A stretch of 64,000 nt of DNA, taken from assembly GCA_947646735.1 (NCBI GenBank), contig CANTFK010000267.1, positions 102,842-166,841 on the forward strand. Reading direction: 5' to 3'. Of this stretch, positions 10,331-21,042 are shown piece by piece. Positions within the stretch are counted from its first letter, which is position 1, and every line of letters starts with the position of its first letter. A program made the translations under genes and the position numbers. This stretch comes from Peronospora farinosa. Taxonomy: Eukaryota; Oomycota; Peronosporomycetes; Peronosporales; Peronosporaceae. Below the pieces are notes generated by a model. That model had not been told where the DNA came from, did not search any database, and saw only the letters and a list, made by a program, of their open reading frames with translations.

Positions 10331-12561
10331 GTAAGTCGAATGTCTTGGCTGACGCGTTATCGCGCAGACCAGACTTCGAGGCAAGACACCAGGATAGTGT
10401 GTCTCGTGCGAAAGCGCAAGTTGAGTCGTCAACATTGGCAGCCATGAAGGCCTACCATGTGACGAGCTCAATGGCCTCCGATATAAAGGAGTGTTACAGT
10501 CAGGACGAACATTGTCGCCTGCTGCTGGATCATTTTGGTGGACGAAAAGTTACCCTTCCGTCGCACCTCAAAGCGAAACTAAATCGCTTTAGTTACAGTG
10601 ATGGTCTATTATGGCATCAACTGTCACCCTGTGATCCCTTGAGAATCTATGTCCCTCATGACACAGATCTCAAGCAGATGATACTTCACGAGTGCCATGA
10701 TGCGCCATCTAGTGGGCATCTGGGCCGTGAAAAGACATTCGTACGAGTGTCAGAGGAATTTTGGTGGCCCCACCTATATCGGTGGGTGGCCAACTATATT
10801 CGCTCTTGTGAAGAGTGTCAGCGCATAAAGCCTGCACCTTCGAACAGTGCACCACTGAAGCCACTGCCGATTCCAACTGAATGTTAGAAGTCGGTCAGTT
10901 TGGAATTCATGTTTGGCTTACCGCCTGACCATAAAGGCAGGACGGGGCTCGTCGTCGTTGTAGACAGACTGAGCAAGATGGTGCATTTGGCACCATGTAG
11001 CACCAAGATCTCAGGAAAAGAGGCTGCCCTCTTGTTCCTGGATCACGTGTATCGACTACACGGGATGCCCGAGTCCATAGTATCGGACCGGGATCCGCGG
11101 TTTACGTCGGGTTTTTGGCGACATGTGTTCGAGCTGCTGGGTAGCAAGCTCCACATGTCAACCGCTGATCATCCCCAGACCGATGGCCAAACAGAACGGG
11201 CCAATCGAGTCGTGGCGGATGTGTTGCGTACAATAGCGACTCCTAAAGAATGGAGCAAGCAATTTCCATTCGTGTAGTTCGCTATTAATAACAGTGTTCA
11301 CGCCACTACGGGTGAAACACCGTTTTACATTAACGGAGTGCGTCATCCTCGAACGCCAGTCTCGTTTGTACGCAGCCCGAGGCTTAGTGGGGGAAGGCCC
11401 CTCACTTCGCTCGGTGCGAATGCCAAAGAGGGCCAAGGTTGCCCTAGTGACACTGCTAATTTAGCAGTGGTCACGTCCCCTATAGGTGTCACAGAGGAGG
11501 CACGGCAAGAAATGCCAGCGCTCCTTGATGATGACACTATAGTGTTATTAACAGCGTCGACCCATGAACGACCTCTTGGAGGCGTCATCGGCGAGCTGGA
11601 TGCTAAAAGCGTAAGCGAAGCTCAGCGCTTTGTGGATGAGCGATTAGCCATCACACGTAAAGTTCGTGACGCGATGGCAAGCGCACAGGACAAGCAAAAA
11701 CAATATGCAGACCAGCATGGTCGCAAAAACAATGAACACTTTAGTGTGGGGGACAAAGTGCTATTAAGTACTGCTACCCTACCTAAACATGCAATTTATG
11801 TACTACCTGGTGGTACTACTAAGCTATTGCCCCGATTCATTGGGCCCTTTACAGTGGTTGAAGAAGTTGGAGACCTAAATTATAGGCTCACTCTCCCACC
11901 GTATATGAAGACGCACCCCGTATTTTACGTGGGTCGTCTGAAACGGTATGTTGATCCAGAAGAGATCACATATCCACATCGGTCTAACGAGACCGATGGT
12001 GATGCCGACTGTGAGTCGAGCGTCGCGACCGATCAGGCGACGAGGAAGCCGAAAGGCTCCCCGTGTATGAACGAGGCGATAGAGGACTCGGTGATCGAGG
12101 AGGACTCCGCGCTTGACGTGGGTCTCTCATCACCAGTCGCTCTAAGATGTCCAAACGGGTCTTCAGGCGGTCATACCCCTGACGATCCCTCGCCCTCACA
12201 TCGCGCAGATCCGAAGTCAGTCGCGAGATTTGACTCTCGAGATCTGCCTTCTGCCTTTTCAGCGCATCAGACTCAGCCTGCGACTGAACAGCAGCAGGAT
12301 AGGCAGCCGCGAGTAGGTGGGCGTAATCGCCGCTCCTATCGGGCGCCACCTGTGCTGGTGGACACGGAAGGGAATACGCGCTTCCTTGTTGGAAGGCTGT
12401 TGGCCCACCGGTTTGTGAAGCGAAAGCTCCAAATCCTGGTCCAGTGGAAGGGTTACCCAACGAGCTTTGACTCGTGGGAGCCTGTGGACGCTTTGCGCGT
12501 TGACGTGCCTGGGCTGGTGACTGCTTATGTGAAGCAGCACCAGCTGTCTTCTTTCTGCTAG
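10331..12561 (+). pseudogene. Gypsy integrase with GPY/F module and C-terminal chromodomain (copy 1)
   Basis: The zinc-binding HHCC domain is HDAPSSGHLGREKTF...C-EEC (to 10884). The catalytic core has VVVDRLSKMVHLAP, IVSDRDPRFTSGFW and DHPQTDGQTERANR (DDE). TAG stops at 10885 and 11275 break the frame. The 3' frame (11338-12561) carries the GPY/F module (LLPRFIGPFTVVEEVGDLNY...HPVFYVGRLKRY). A disordered stretch follows, then a chromodomain (LVGRLLAHRFVKRKLQILVQ, WKGYPTSFDSWEP, at about 12385-12500). Chromodomains in chromoviruses steer integration toward histone marks. Bases 11984-12561 are also read by the antisense frame. Confidence 0.9.
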
Positions 12562-13381
12562 GTCCAGAAGGACTAGCAGAAGAAGCGTGGCGAGAATTAC
12601 TTGGGGGTCGCTTACCGCCCATAATTTCATGCGCACGCTTCATGGCGAAGCTGATTCGCTGCGACCGTTGTTTCGTTGCATCTTCCTGCAACGTTACACG
12701 GCGCCGAAGTTCAGCTTCATAGTCGTCGGCTGTTTTGCTAGAACGCAGCACGACTGGAATTGGGAAAGCACGACCAAGTGCTTTGCCCTGCTATTTCCAC
12801 AAGGGAAAGACGCTATAAAATTTATGAGCGTCTATAGTTGCACGCTGCAAAAGCGCTGCGCTAGACCCATCCGAGTTCATCCACTCAGATGGAGGTGGCA
12901 TTGGTGGCAAGCCACCACTCACGTAGCCGCCCTCGCGACGGCGGGCTAGCGAGTCCGAAGGTGTACTTGGTGGAGCTTTAAGCTCACACTTATCTGAGTC
13001 CGACTCTCCATAATGGATTGTCAAAACATCAGCTTGAGAAGTTACATCTGACTGAGTCGCGACTACTCCTTTCGAAGTAGCGCGCTCAGTCTTAGTCGCT
13101 GCGCTCGTAGGCGCAGACGACGAGGTTTTACCTTCGCTTGTAGGAAGGATAGATGCTTCCTCAAGGACGGGTGCCTCAAATGATGGGAACATATGTCCCA
13201 TCAATGCGCTTTGCTCATCTCCACTTTGGGGTGATGGCAATGGCGTGCTCTCATTGTAATCTAAAAAGAGAGATGGATCTTCATCTACATTGTAGTGAGA
13301 TGGAAGATTCGCCTCAGTTACTGAAGCACTTTGCGACGGCTGCGAACAATCGCGGCGCGTGCGCTTAATGTTGGACTGCAT
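11984..13381 (-). pseudogene. antisense ORF of the Gypsy family (copy 1)
   Basis: On the strand opposite gag-pol, a frame opens at ATG 13381 (MQSNIKRTRRDCSQPSQS), about 155 bp inside the 3' LTR, and runs to 11984 with one in-frame TAG (12791-12793). The first 196 codons are Ser/Pro/Glu-rich with a PLPSPQSGDEQSALMGHMFP block and PPMPPPSEWM. The second part (255 codons) has a basic Ala/Ser/Pro/Gln-rich region, a coiled coil (ALKRQKADLESQISRLTSDL..., RLKTRLDILERLV), and an SR-rich tail. It overlaps the integrase/chromodomain frame by 578 bp. No family recognised. The same frame occurs in copies 2 and 3, with a different stop in copy 3. Confidence 0.75.
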
Positions 13382-13521
13382 GGTCGCCTTTGCAGGCGAC
13401 CCATCAGCCTTACTGACGTTTTGGTGGCATGAGAATTGAGTAGACTAAGCGGCGCATGTTATAACGTCTCGCCAGTCTCTCTGTCTCCTGGCGATGTTTT
13501 ACAAGATGTAAAAATCGTTTT

Positions 13522-13535
13522 AAAACGGGGGATGG
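13522..13535 (+). other. polypurine tract before 3' LTR
   Basis: AAAACGGGGGATGG directly precedes the TGTAAC start of the 3' LTR. Copy 2 has AAAAGGGGAGGATGG and copy 3 AAAGAGGGGAATGG at the same place, so the site is conserved as the plus-strand primer. Confidence 0.7.
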
Positions 13536-14134
13536 TGTAACAGGGCATCTAGTTACGCGCAACATTAAGTAATAATATTTATTGTTTGGTCTAAAAGTAT
13601 CCATGATTACTTTTGACCTGTCACTTGGGTGCAATACACAAACGTGATCCACCCTCGTGAATGTGATATCCATTTATGGATTCACATGAGAAAGGATGAC
13701 GCTAGTTGAAGCTAGGCATCGCGACGTCTCAGAAGGACGTCAGTTGCGATCTTAAATCTAGATTAAAGTTCATGCGACAGGATACGCTCCTAAAGAGTCG
13801 CGTATCCGATTTATATACATATACATGCAATCAGTAGTAAAGTTGATATTTAATTATTATTCATTAAATATAGCTCAGTCTTGAATTTGCTAAACATTAA
13901 AGCACCAAGCACGAGAAGCTGAAGAAGCTTCTGCGTGACGTCGGTGCTTTAGTGTTAAGAAGTTCGTTGCACTCTTGCTTAAGCGAGAGGCAACTGGTGG
14001 CACGACTGCTTAAGCAATCTATTTAACCGCATAAACACCCTCGCACGCAAAGGGTAAGACGGTCTGACCGCTTCCTTGCTTGTGATGAAGATGTGTGCTA
14101 GTAGCACGAGGCAATTTTTTAAAAGTGCCCGTCT
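13536..14134 (+). repeat. 3' LTR, type B (copy 1)
   Basis: Begins TGTAACAGGGCATC. U3 is only loosely similar to type A but has inverted repeats in the same order. From TATAGCTCAGTCTTGAATTT onward it is nearly the same as the 5' LTR. It runs to GTGCCCGTCT and then lacks the terminal ACA and any matching target duplication, so its outer edge is truncated. Confidence 0.85.
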
Positions 14135-14520
14135 GATTTAAACAAATATATAGAAACCTTACGCTAACAATTGTACACTACACATATATGTCGACTTCAC
14201 TTATTGCGCGCGTTCATCCTTCGTTAGCTAGCTCGTTGGATGATATTATAGACTTTATCAACCAATCAGAGGGCATCTTTCACTTGCAGGGACAAAATTA
14301 TTTTAAAGATAATCTTGTCGGTTATTTATGCAAATTTATACTCTCATTGGCACTTAAAGTGTGTGCCAACGTCATATAACGAACCCACCTCGTAACGTCA
14401 CTCCTCCCAACCAACAGTCACAATAGTGACTGATTGATTTAGTGACTCCTTCTGGGAAAGGGAAGCATTTGTTGGTCTACTAACTTTTTAACCAACAATT
14501 TTTAAAGCCTGAAGAAATCC
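14135..14520. other. spacer upstream of the split gene
   Basis: AT-rich, with a short frame at 14188-14379 that I cannot place. It should contain the 5' region of the split gene. No element boundary is visible apart from the LTR edge. Confidence 0.4.
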
Positions 14521-15646
14521 ATGCCCGTTGCCAGGAAGGCGGCAAAGAGCTTGGATGCGCGTCGGTGCGTAGCCGCTGATGAGGCTTCACAGCCTCATGT
14601 GGCAGACGATCACTCGTCTGCTGTTGTCAAACATCATCCTGCAATGTTTGTTGCAGGTCCACGTGGCTCGATGCCACGTGATGGTGTTAAACCAAAGTTA
14701 GAGGTTCTCTACTCTGGCGAGTCGGATGTGTCATCCGACTTGAGAACACGTTCAGCGCTCTCGGGTTCGCCCGAGGCGCTGGCTCTTTTCCTTGGGGGTC
14801 ATGGCACGTTGAACAAATCAATGCGCCGTGAAATTTTCGTTTTGTCTTCTAAATTAGACAATCCGCCTTCCGAGCCGAGTGTGTCACACTCGGATCGACA
14901 CGTTGAACGGGATGTCGGTACTTTTATTGACATCATGCAGGAGGACAAAGACCGTGGTGTCTTACTTGCCGATCCAGAGCTCAAACCGTGGACACTGCCA
15001 CAACATCTACTTGATCGCTGGTCTGGAATGACCAGCGATAGTCATCAAATACCATTATTCGATTCATCAAGGCTTCACGGCCTTGACGTCAGTGCGACCA
15101 ACTATGGCACTGAGCATATGTTCTTCATCGATGTTTTCATAAAACATCGATGGTACAGCGTGAATCACAAACGTGAAGGTAACGCGCTGTTGCAAGCCTG
15201 GAATGCGTTTATCCACAACGTGGAATGTGTTGGACGCGAGGCTTGGATAGACAAGCTTGCTGCAACCCGCAGCAAGTTTGAAAAGAGAAACCCAACCGGA
15301 GCACGTTATAAGTTGCATCGATTCTCCAGAGAGGCTGATTTACCATGCCTCTCTTGGGGCGACTCGTGTCCCAGTTGTTTAAACAAATCCAATTGAGCTC
15401 CATAGGAGGCTTACCTTCTTACTGAGCCCTGGTGGCGGGCCCGCATCTCCCCTGAGATGCGTGATGAGATTGCTACTTTGCAATCCCTTTACAAGCGCGC
15501 TAGACGCTCGTTTTTTTATGGACCCTCGATGCCATCGAATAAGCCTCATCGTACTGCTCGAAGAGTCCAAGAACGTCTGTCAGTTATCGAGAACGAGGTT
15601 CCCAGCTGTCTGCCTAAGGTAGATAGCCGCACCACTGGACGAGGTA
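14521..15646 (+). pseudogene. 5' half of the gene split by a Gypsy insertion and inversion
   Basis: Opens at ATG 14521 (MPVARKAAKSLDARR) and stays open for 291 codons to TGA 15394-15396. A second stop (TAG) follows four codons later in the same frame, after which coding-like sequence resumes (MRDEIATLQSLYKRARRSFF, RRVQERLSVIENEVPSCLP) up to the LTR. The last 5 bp before the LTR (AGGTA, 15642-15646) are the reverse complement of TACCT at 5662-5666. The 3' half is at 5157-5666 on the other strand, in the matching frame. Middle region motifs: GTFIDIMQEDKDRGVLLADP, FFIDVFIKHRWYSVNHKREG. Function unknown; possibly a retroelement-derived gene. Confidence 0.78.
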
Positions 15647-16246
15647 TGTAGACGGGCACTTCTACGAAGTTGCCTCGTACTCCGAGCACACACCTTATGC
15701 ACAAGCGAGGAAGCGGTTATACCGTCTTTCCTTCGCGTGCGAGGGTGGTTGGGAGGTTGGTCGACTGCTTAAGCAGTCGTACCACCAGTTGCCTCTCGCT
15801 TAAGCGAGAGTGCAACGTACTTCTTAACACTAAAGCACCGACGTCACGCAGAAGCTTTGCAACTTCTCGAACGTGGTGCGTGTGTTTAAGTAAATTCAAG
15901 ACTGATTTATATTTAATAGATTTTAACTAAATATAAATCTAAGTACTGATTGGTTAATATGTAATGATGGGTGCCATCTCTATAGATGCGCATCCCAACA
16001 AGCGAGCTTAAATATATATAAGCTCGCTCAATGACGTAACTGGTTGACGTCATTTGATGACGCCTAGTTCCAGCTGGGCGTCATCCCCATCAATGTGAAT
16101 ACACCTAGTGTATATCACATACGCAAGGGTGTGACACATGGTGTCTCTCACCCGAGCGACAGGTCTTAAGTACTTACGTACCTTTTTAGACCTGCCCGTT
16201 AAGTATCGCATACTTAACGGGGACGTGTAACGTTGAGCCCAATACA
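15647..16246 (-). repeat. 3' LTR of copy 2, type A (600 bp)
   Basis: In plus orientation it starts TGTAGACGGGCACTTC and ends AGCCCAATACA. It matches the LTR at 5667-6269 in reverse, with the same hairpin row, and is followed inward by the polypurine tract at about 16247-16262. Confidence 0.9.
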
Positions 16247-16401
16247 CCATCCTCCCCTTTTAAAACGATTTTTACATCTTGTAAAACATCGCCAGGAGAC
16301 AGAGAGACTGGCGAGACGTTATAACATGCGCCGCTTAGTCTACTCAATTCTCATGCCACCAAAACGTCAGTAAGGCTGATGGGTCGCCTGCAAAGGCGAC
16401 C

Positions 16402-17799
16402 ATGCAGTCCAACATTAAGCGCACGCGCCGCGATTGTTCGCAGCCGTCGCAAAGTGCTTCAGTAACTGAGGCGAATCTTCCATCTCACTACAATGTAGAT
16501 GAAGATCCATCTCTCTTTGTAGATTACAATGAGAGCACGCCATTGCCATCACCCCAAAGTGGAGATGAGCAAAGCGCATTGATGGGACATATGTTCCCAT
16601 CATTTGAGGCACCCGTCCTTGAGGAAGCATCTATCCTTCCTACAAGCGAAGGTAAAACCTCGTCGTCTGCGCCTACGAGCGCAGCGACTAAGACTGAGCG
16701 CGCTACTTCGAAAGGAGTAGTCGCGACTCAGTCAGATGTAACTTCTCAAGCTGATGTTTTGACAATCCATTATGGAGAGTCAGACTCAGATGAGTGTGAG
16801 CTTAAAGCTCCACCAAGTACACCTTCGGACTCGCTAGCCCGCCGTCGCGAGGGCGGCTACGTGAGTGGTGGCTTGCCACCAATGCCACCTCCATCTGAGT
16901 GGATGAACTCGGATGGGTCTAGCGCAGCGCTTTTGCAGCGTGCAACTATAGACGCTCATAAATTTTATAGCGTCTTTCCCTTGTGGAAATAGCAGGGCAA
17001 AGCACTTGGTCGTGCTTTCCCAATTCCAGTCGTGCTGCGTTCTAGCAAAACAGCCGACGACTATGAAGCTGAACTTCGGCGCCGTGTAACGTTGCAGGAA
17101 GATGCAACGAAACAACGGTCGCAGCGAATCAGCTTCGCCATGAAGCGTGCGCATGAAATTATGGGCGGTAAGCGACCCCCAAGTAATTCTCGCCACGCTT
17201 CTTCTGCTAGTCCTTCTGGACCTAGCAGAAAGAAGACAGCTGGTGCTGCTTCACATAAGCAGTCACCAGCCCAGGCACGTCAACGCGCAAAGCGTCCACA
17301 GGCTCCCACGAGTCAAAGCTCGTTGGGTAACCCTTCCACTGGACCAGGATTTGGAGCTTTCGCTTCACAAACCGGTGGGCCAACAGCCTTCCAACAAGGA
17401 AGCGCGTATTCCCTTCCGTGTCCACCAGCACAGGTGGCGCCCGATAGGAGCGGCGATTACGCCCACCTACTCGCGGCTGCCTATCCTGCTGCTGTTCAGT
17501 CGCAGGCTGAGTCTGATGCGCTGAAAAGGCAGAAGGCAGATCTCGAGAGTCAAATCTCGCGACTGACTTCGGATCTGCGCGATGTGAGGGCGAGGGATCG
17601 TCAGGGGTATGACCGCCTGAAGACCCGTTTGGACATCTTAGAGCGACTGGTGATGAGAGACCCACGTCAAGCGCGGAGTCCTCCTCGATCACCGAGTCCT
17701 CTATCGCCTCGTTCATACACGGGGAGCCTTTCGGCTTCCTCGTCGCCTGATCGGTCGCGACGCTCGACTCACAGTCGGCATCACCATCGGTCTCGTTAG
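16402..17799 (+). pseudogene. antisense ORF of the Gypsy family (copy 2)
   Basis: Mirror of the frame at 11984-13381: ATG at 16402, TAG at 16990-16992, then open again to TAG at 17797. The second part is identical to copy 1 over its 255 residues. The first differs at only a couple of residues (for example FVDYNES against FLDYNES). Charged coiled coil near 17515-17650, SR-rich C terminus. It overlaps the minus-strand integrase/chromodomain frame that ends at 17222. Confidence 0.75.
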
Positions 17800-19452
17800 A
17801 CCGATGTGGATATGTGATCTCTTCTGGATCAACATACCGTTTCAGACGACCCACGTAAAATACGGGGTGCGTCTTCATATACGGTGGGAGAGTGAGCCTA
17901 TAATTTAGGTCTCTAACTTCTTCAACCACTGTAAAGGGCCCAATGAATCGGGGCAATAGCTTAGTAGTACCACCAGGTAGTACAGAGATTGCATGTTTAG
18001 GTAGGGTAGCAGTACTTAATAGCACTTTGTCCCCCACACTAAAGTGTTCATTGTTTTTGCGACCATGCTGGTCTGCATATTGTTTTTGCTTGTCCTGTGC
18101 GCTTGCCATCGCGTCACGGACTTTACGTGTGATGGCTAATCGCTCATCCACAAAGCGCTGAGCTTCGCTTACGCTTTTAGCATCCAGCTCGCCGATGACG
18201 CCTCCAAGAGGTCGTTCATGGGTCGACGCTGTTAATAACACTATAGTGTCATCATCAAGGAGCGCTGGCATTTCTTGCCGTGCCTCCTCTGTGACACCTA
18301 TAGGGGACGTGACCACTGCTAAATTAGCAGTGTCACTAGGGCAACCTTGGCCCTCTTTGGCATTCGCACCGAGCGAAGTGAGGGGCCTTCCCCCACTAAG
18401 CCTCGGGCTGCGTACAAACGAGACTGGGGTTCGAGGATGACGCAGTCCGTTAATGTAAAACGGTGTTTCACCCGTAGTGGCGTGAACACTGTTATTAATA
18501 GCGAACTACACGAATGGAAATTGCTTGCTCCATTCTTTAGGAGTCGCTATTGTACGCAACACATCCGCCACGACTCGATTGGCCCGTTCTGTTTGGCCAT
18601 CGGTCTGGGGATGATCAGCGGTTGACATGTGGAGCTTGCTACCCAGCAGCTCGAACACATGTCGCCAAAAACCCGACGTAAACCGCGGATCCCGGTCCGA
18701 TACTATGGACTCGGGCATCCCGTGTAGTCGATACACGTGATCCAGGAACAAGAGGGCAGCCTCTTTTCCTGAGATCTTGGTGCTACATGGTGCCAAATGC
18801 ACCATCTTGCTCAGTCTGTCTACAACGACGACGAGCCCCGTCCTGCCTTTATGGTCAGGCGGTAAGCCAAACATGAATTCCAAACTGACCGACTTCTAAC
18901 ATTCAGTTGGAATCGGCAGTGGCTTCAGTGGTGCACTGTTCGAAGGTGCAGGCTTTATGCGCTGACACTCTTCACAAGAGCGAATATAGTTGGCCACCCA
19001 CCGATATAGGTGGGGCCACCAAAATTCCTCTGACACTCGTACGAATGTCTTTTCACGGCCCAGATGCCCACTAGATGGCGCATCATGGCACTCGTGAAGT
19101 ATCATCTGCTTGAGATCTGTGTCATGAGGGACATAGATTCTCAAGGGATCACAGGGTGACAGTTGATGCCATAATAGACCATCACTGTAACTAAAGCGAT
19201 TTAGTTTCGCTTTGAGGTGCGACGGAAGGGTAACTTTTCGTCCACCAAAATGATCCAGCAGCAGGCGACAATGTTCGTCCTGACTGTAACACTCCTTTAT
19301 ATCGGAGGCCATTGAGCTCGTCACATGGTAGGCCTTCATGGCTGCCAATGTTGACGACTCAACTTGCGCTTTCGCACGAGACACACTATCCTGGTGTCTT
19401 GCCTCGAAGTCTGGTCTGCGCGATAACGCGTCAGCCAAGACATTCGACTTAC
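17222..19452 (-). pseudogene. Gypsy integrase and chromodomain (copy 2)
   Basis: Same modules as copy 1: HHCC (near 18950-19150), DDE core (18506-18883), GPY/F and chromodomain (17222-18316). It is broken by stops after the HHCC part (TAG near 18896) and after the core (near 18506), at the same places as copy 1. One small difference is CISVLPG where copy 1 has YVLPG. Confidence 0.9.
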
Positions 19453-21042
19453 CCGGCTTATATTCAACTTTGATATTAAATTCAGAGAAGAATGTTAGCC
19501 ATCTCGCCATTCTAGGCGAGAGGTGCGGTGAATTTGTAGCGGTCCGCAGTGATGCGTGATCCTTGATCCGTATAAACAACAAAAGGTTTGGTGCCCAAGA
19601 GGTGCACGCGAAACTTTACAAGGGCATACTTTATTGAAAGTAGCTCCTTGTCATGCACAGAGTAATTCAGCTCGGCAGCTTTTAAAAGCCGAGACTGATA
19701 AGAAATGACACGGTCAACGCCGCTGTCATCCTTCTGCATGAGCGCACTGCCGATTGCAAAATTGCTTGCATTTCAGACGACGCTAAAGGGCTTATCCGCG
19801 TCTGGCAATGCCAATACCGGTGTTTCTACCAGAGATTGCTTCACTGATGTGAACGCATCTACTTACTCCTTAGACCAAGTCCATTCTGTATCCTTTTTTA
19901 AAAGGTCAGACAATGGCTTTGTCTGTTCCGCATAATTCTTGCTGTACTTATGCAAGTAATTAGCGAGCCCAAGGAATTGGCGCAGATCCTTCACGTGTCG
20001 TGGGACTGGCCATTCCATTACAGCCTTTACCTTTTCTGGGTCTGCTCGTACACCGTGTGCACCTACGATGCAGCCCAGTACAGGTATCTCGGGGACCCCT
20101 ATTACGCACTTTTTGCAAGTTTAAATATAATTGGGCGTCACCCAGAGTCTGCAACACAGCGTCTAAATGACGCTTGTGCGACTCTATCGCGCTCAGACCG
20201 TCCTCCGCCCTACTATGCACGAATACATCGTCAAAGTAATGAGGCGCGTAGGCACGGTGCTGACGCATCACGTGAGCCACCACTCGGTTGAATGTTTCCA
20301 AAGCATTTTTCAACCCTTGTGGCATCATAAGACACTCCCACAGCATACCGCTTGGGGTGCTTAGTGTCGTTTTGTTTACATCGGTATCTCTCATGAGAAC
20401 CTGATAGTAGCCATCCTTCAGATCCAACGCGGAAAAGATAGTTGACTTTCCCATGGAACTCAACAAGACATCTTTCCGCGGGATCGGCGTTTGAGCCGGA
20501 ATGGTGGCCGTGTTCAGCTTATTATAAGCATGAACCACGCGCCATCCACCTGTTTCTTTACGCACACAGAAGGTCGGGCTGCAGTGAGGTGACTTGCTCT
20601 CACGTACATGTCCCTCCTTAGCTCGCTTGTCGAAGAACTCATCGATGTAATCGACTTGTTCCTTCGGCAACAGCCATTGCCTGGTCACACAATACTTGGT
20701 GCCAGGCTCCAAGTCAATTTCGTGCCTGATGCCCCTATCGGCCGGTAGGCGGCTCGGCACTTCTGCTGGAAACACATCACGGTGTTTCCACAGAACATCA
20801 TAGAACGGGCTGTCCTTCAAGGCATCCCAGCCTTGAGCAGCGAACCGTTTCCTTTTGTCGGTCTCCAAGACGCTCTCATCCATTATGGATGAAGAGCAAC
20901 AGTCCACCACGTTCTCTTCTGGAACTGATGCGACTATCTGGTGGATCTTTCCTTCCTTTAGTTCGGACAGGAACAGATCCCACGTCATCTCCGAGGGATT
21001 ACTATCTCCTCGGCATATCCAATACAAGTTGTAGCACCTCAA
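19453..21042 (-). pseudogene. Gypsy reverse transcriptase and RNase H (copy 2)
   Basis: RT blocks as in copy 1 with YFDD kept (APHYFDDVFVHS). The RT frame ends with the same frameshift, and RNase H has the same inserted QGSRITADRY lesion and stops. Few substitutions separate it from copy 1 (ALETFNRVV for APETYNRVV; NLQK region preceded by YLNL for YVNL). Confidence 0.9.

Larger units (their letters stand above)
5667..14134 (+). mobile_element. Ty3/Gypsy chromodomain element, copy 1 (left arm of palindrome)
   Basis: Order: LTR (type A), primer site, gag with CCHC knuckle, aspartic protease, RT, RNase H, integrase, GPY/F module and chromodomain, antisense frame, polypurine tract, LTR (type B). 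It is defective: stop codons interrupt pol at 9918, 10008, 10885 and 11275, RT is frameshifted near 9675, bases near 10216-10225 are inserted, gag has a small deletion near 6405, and a solo LTR sits in gag. The two LTRs are of different types, which normal reverse transcription does not give. Copy 2 has the reciprocal pairing. Left target duplication is TACCT (5662-5666). Confidence 0.93.

Noticed and set aside
14135..14150. Target duplication ATTAC at the outer edge of copy 1's 3' LTR
   Set aside because: The expected mate of GTAAT is not there; the sequence reads GATTTAAAC and the LTR lacks its last three bases, so the edge is deleted.
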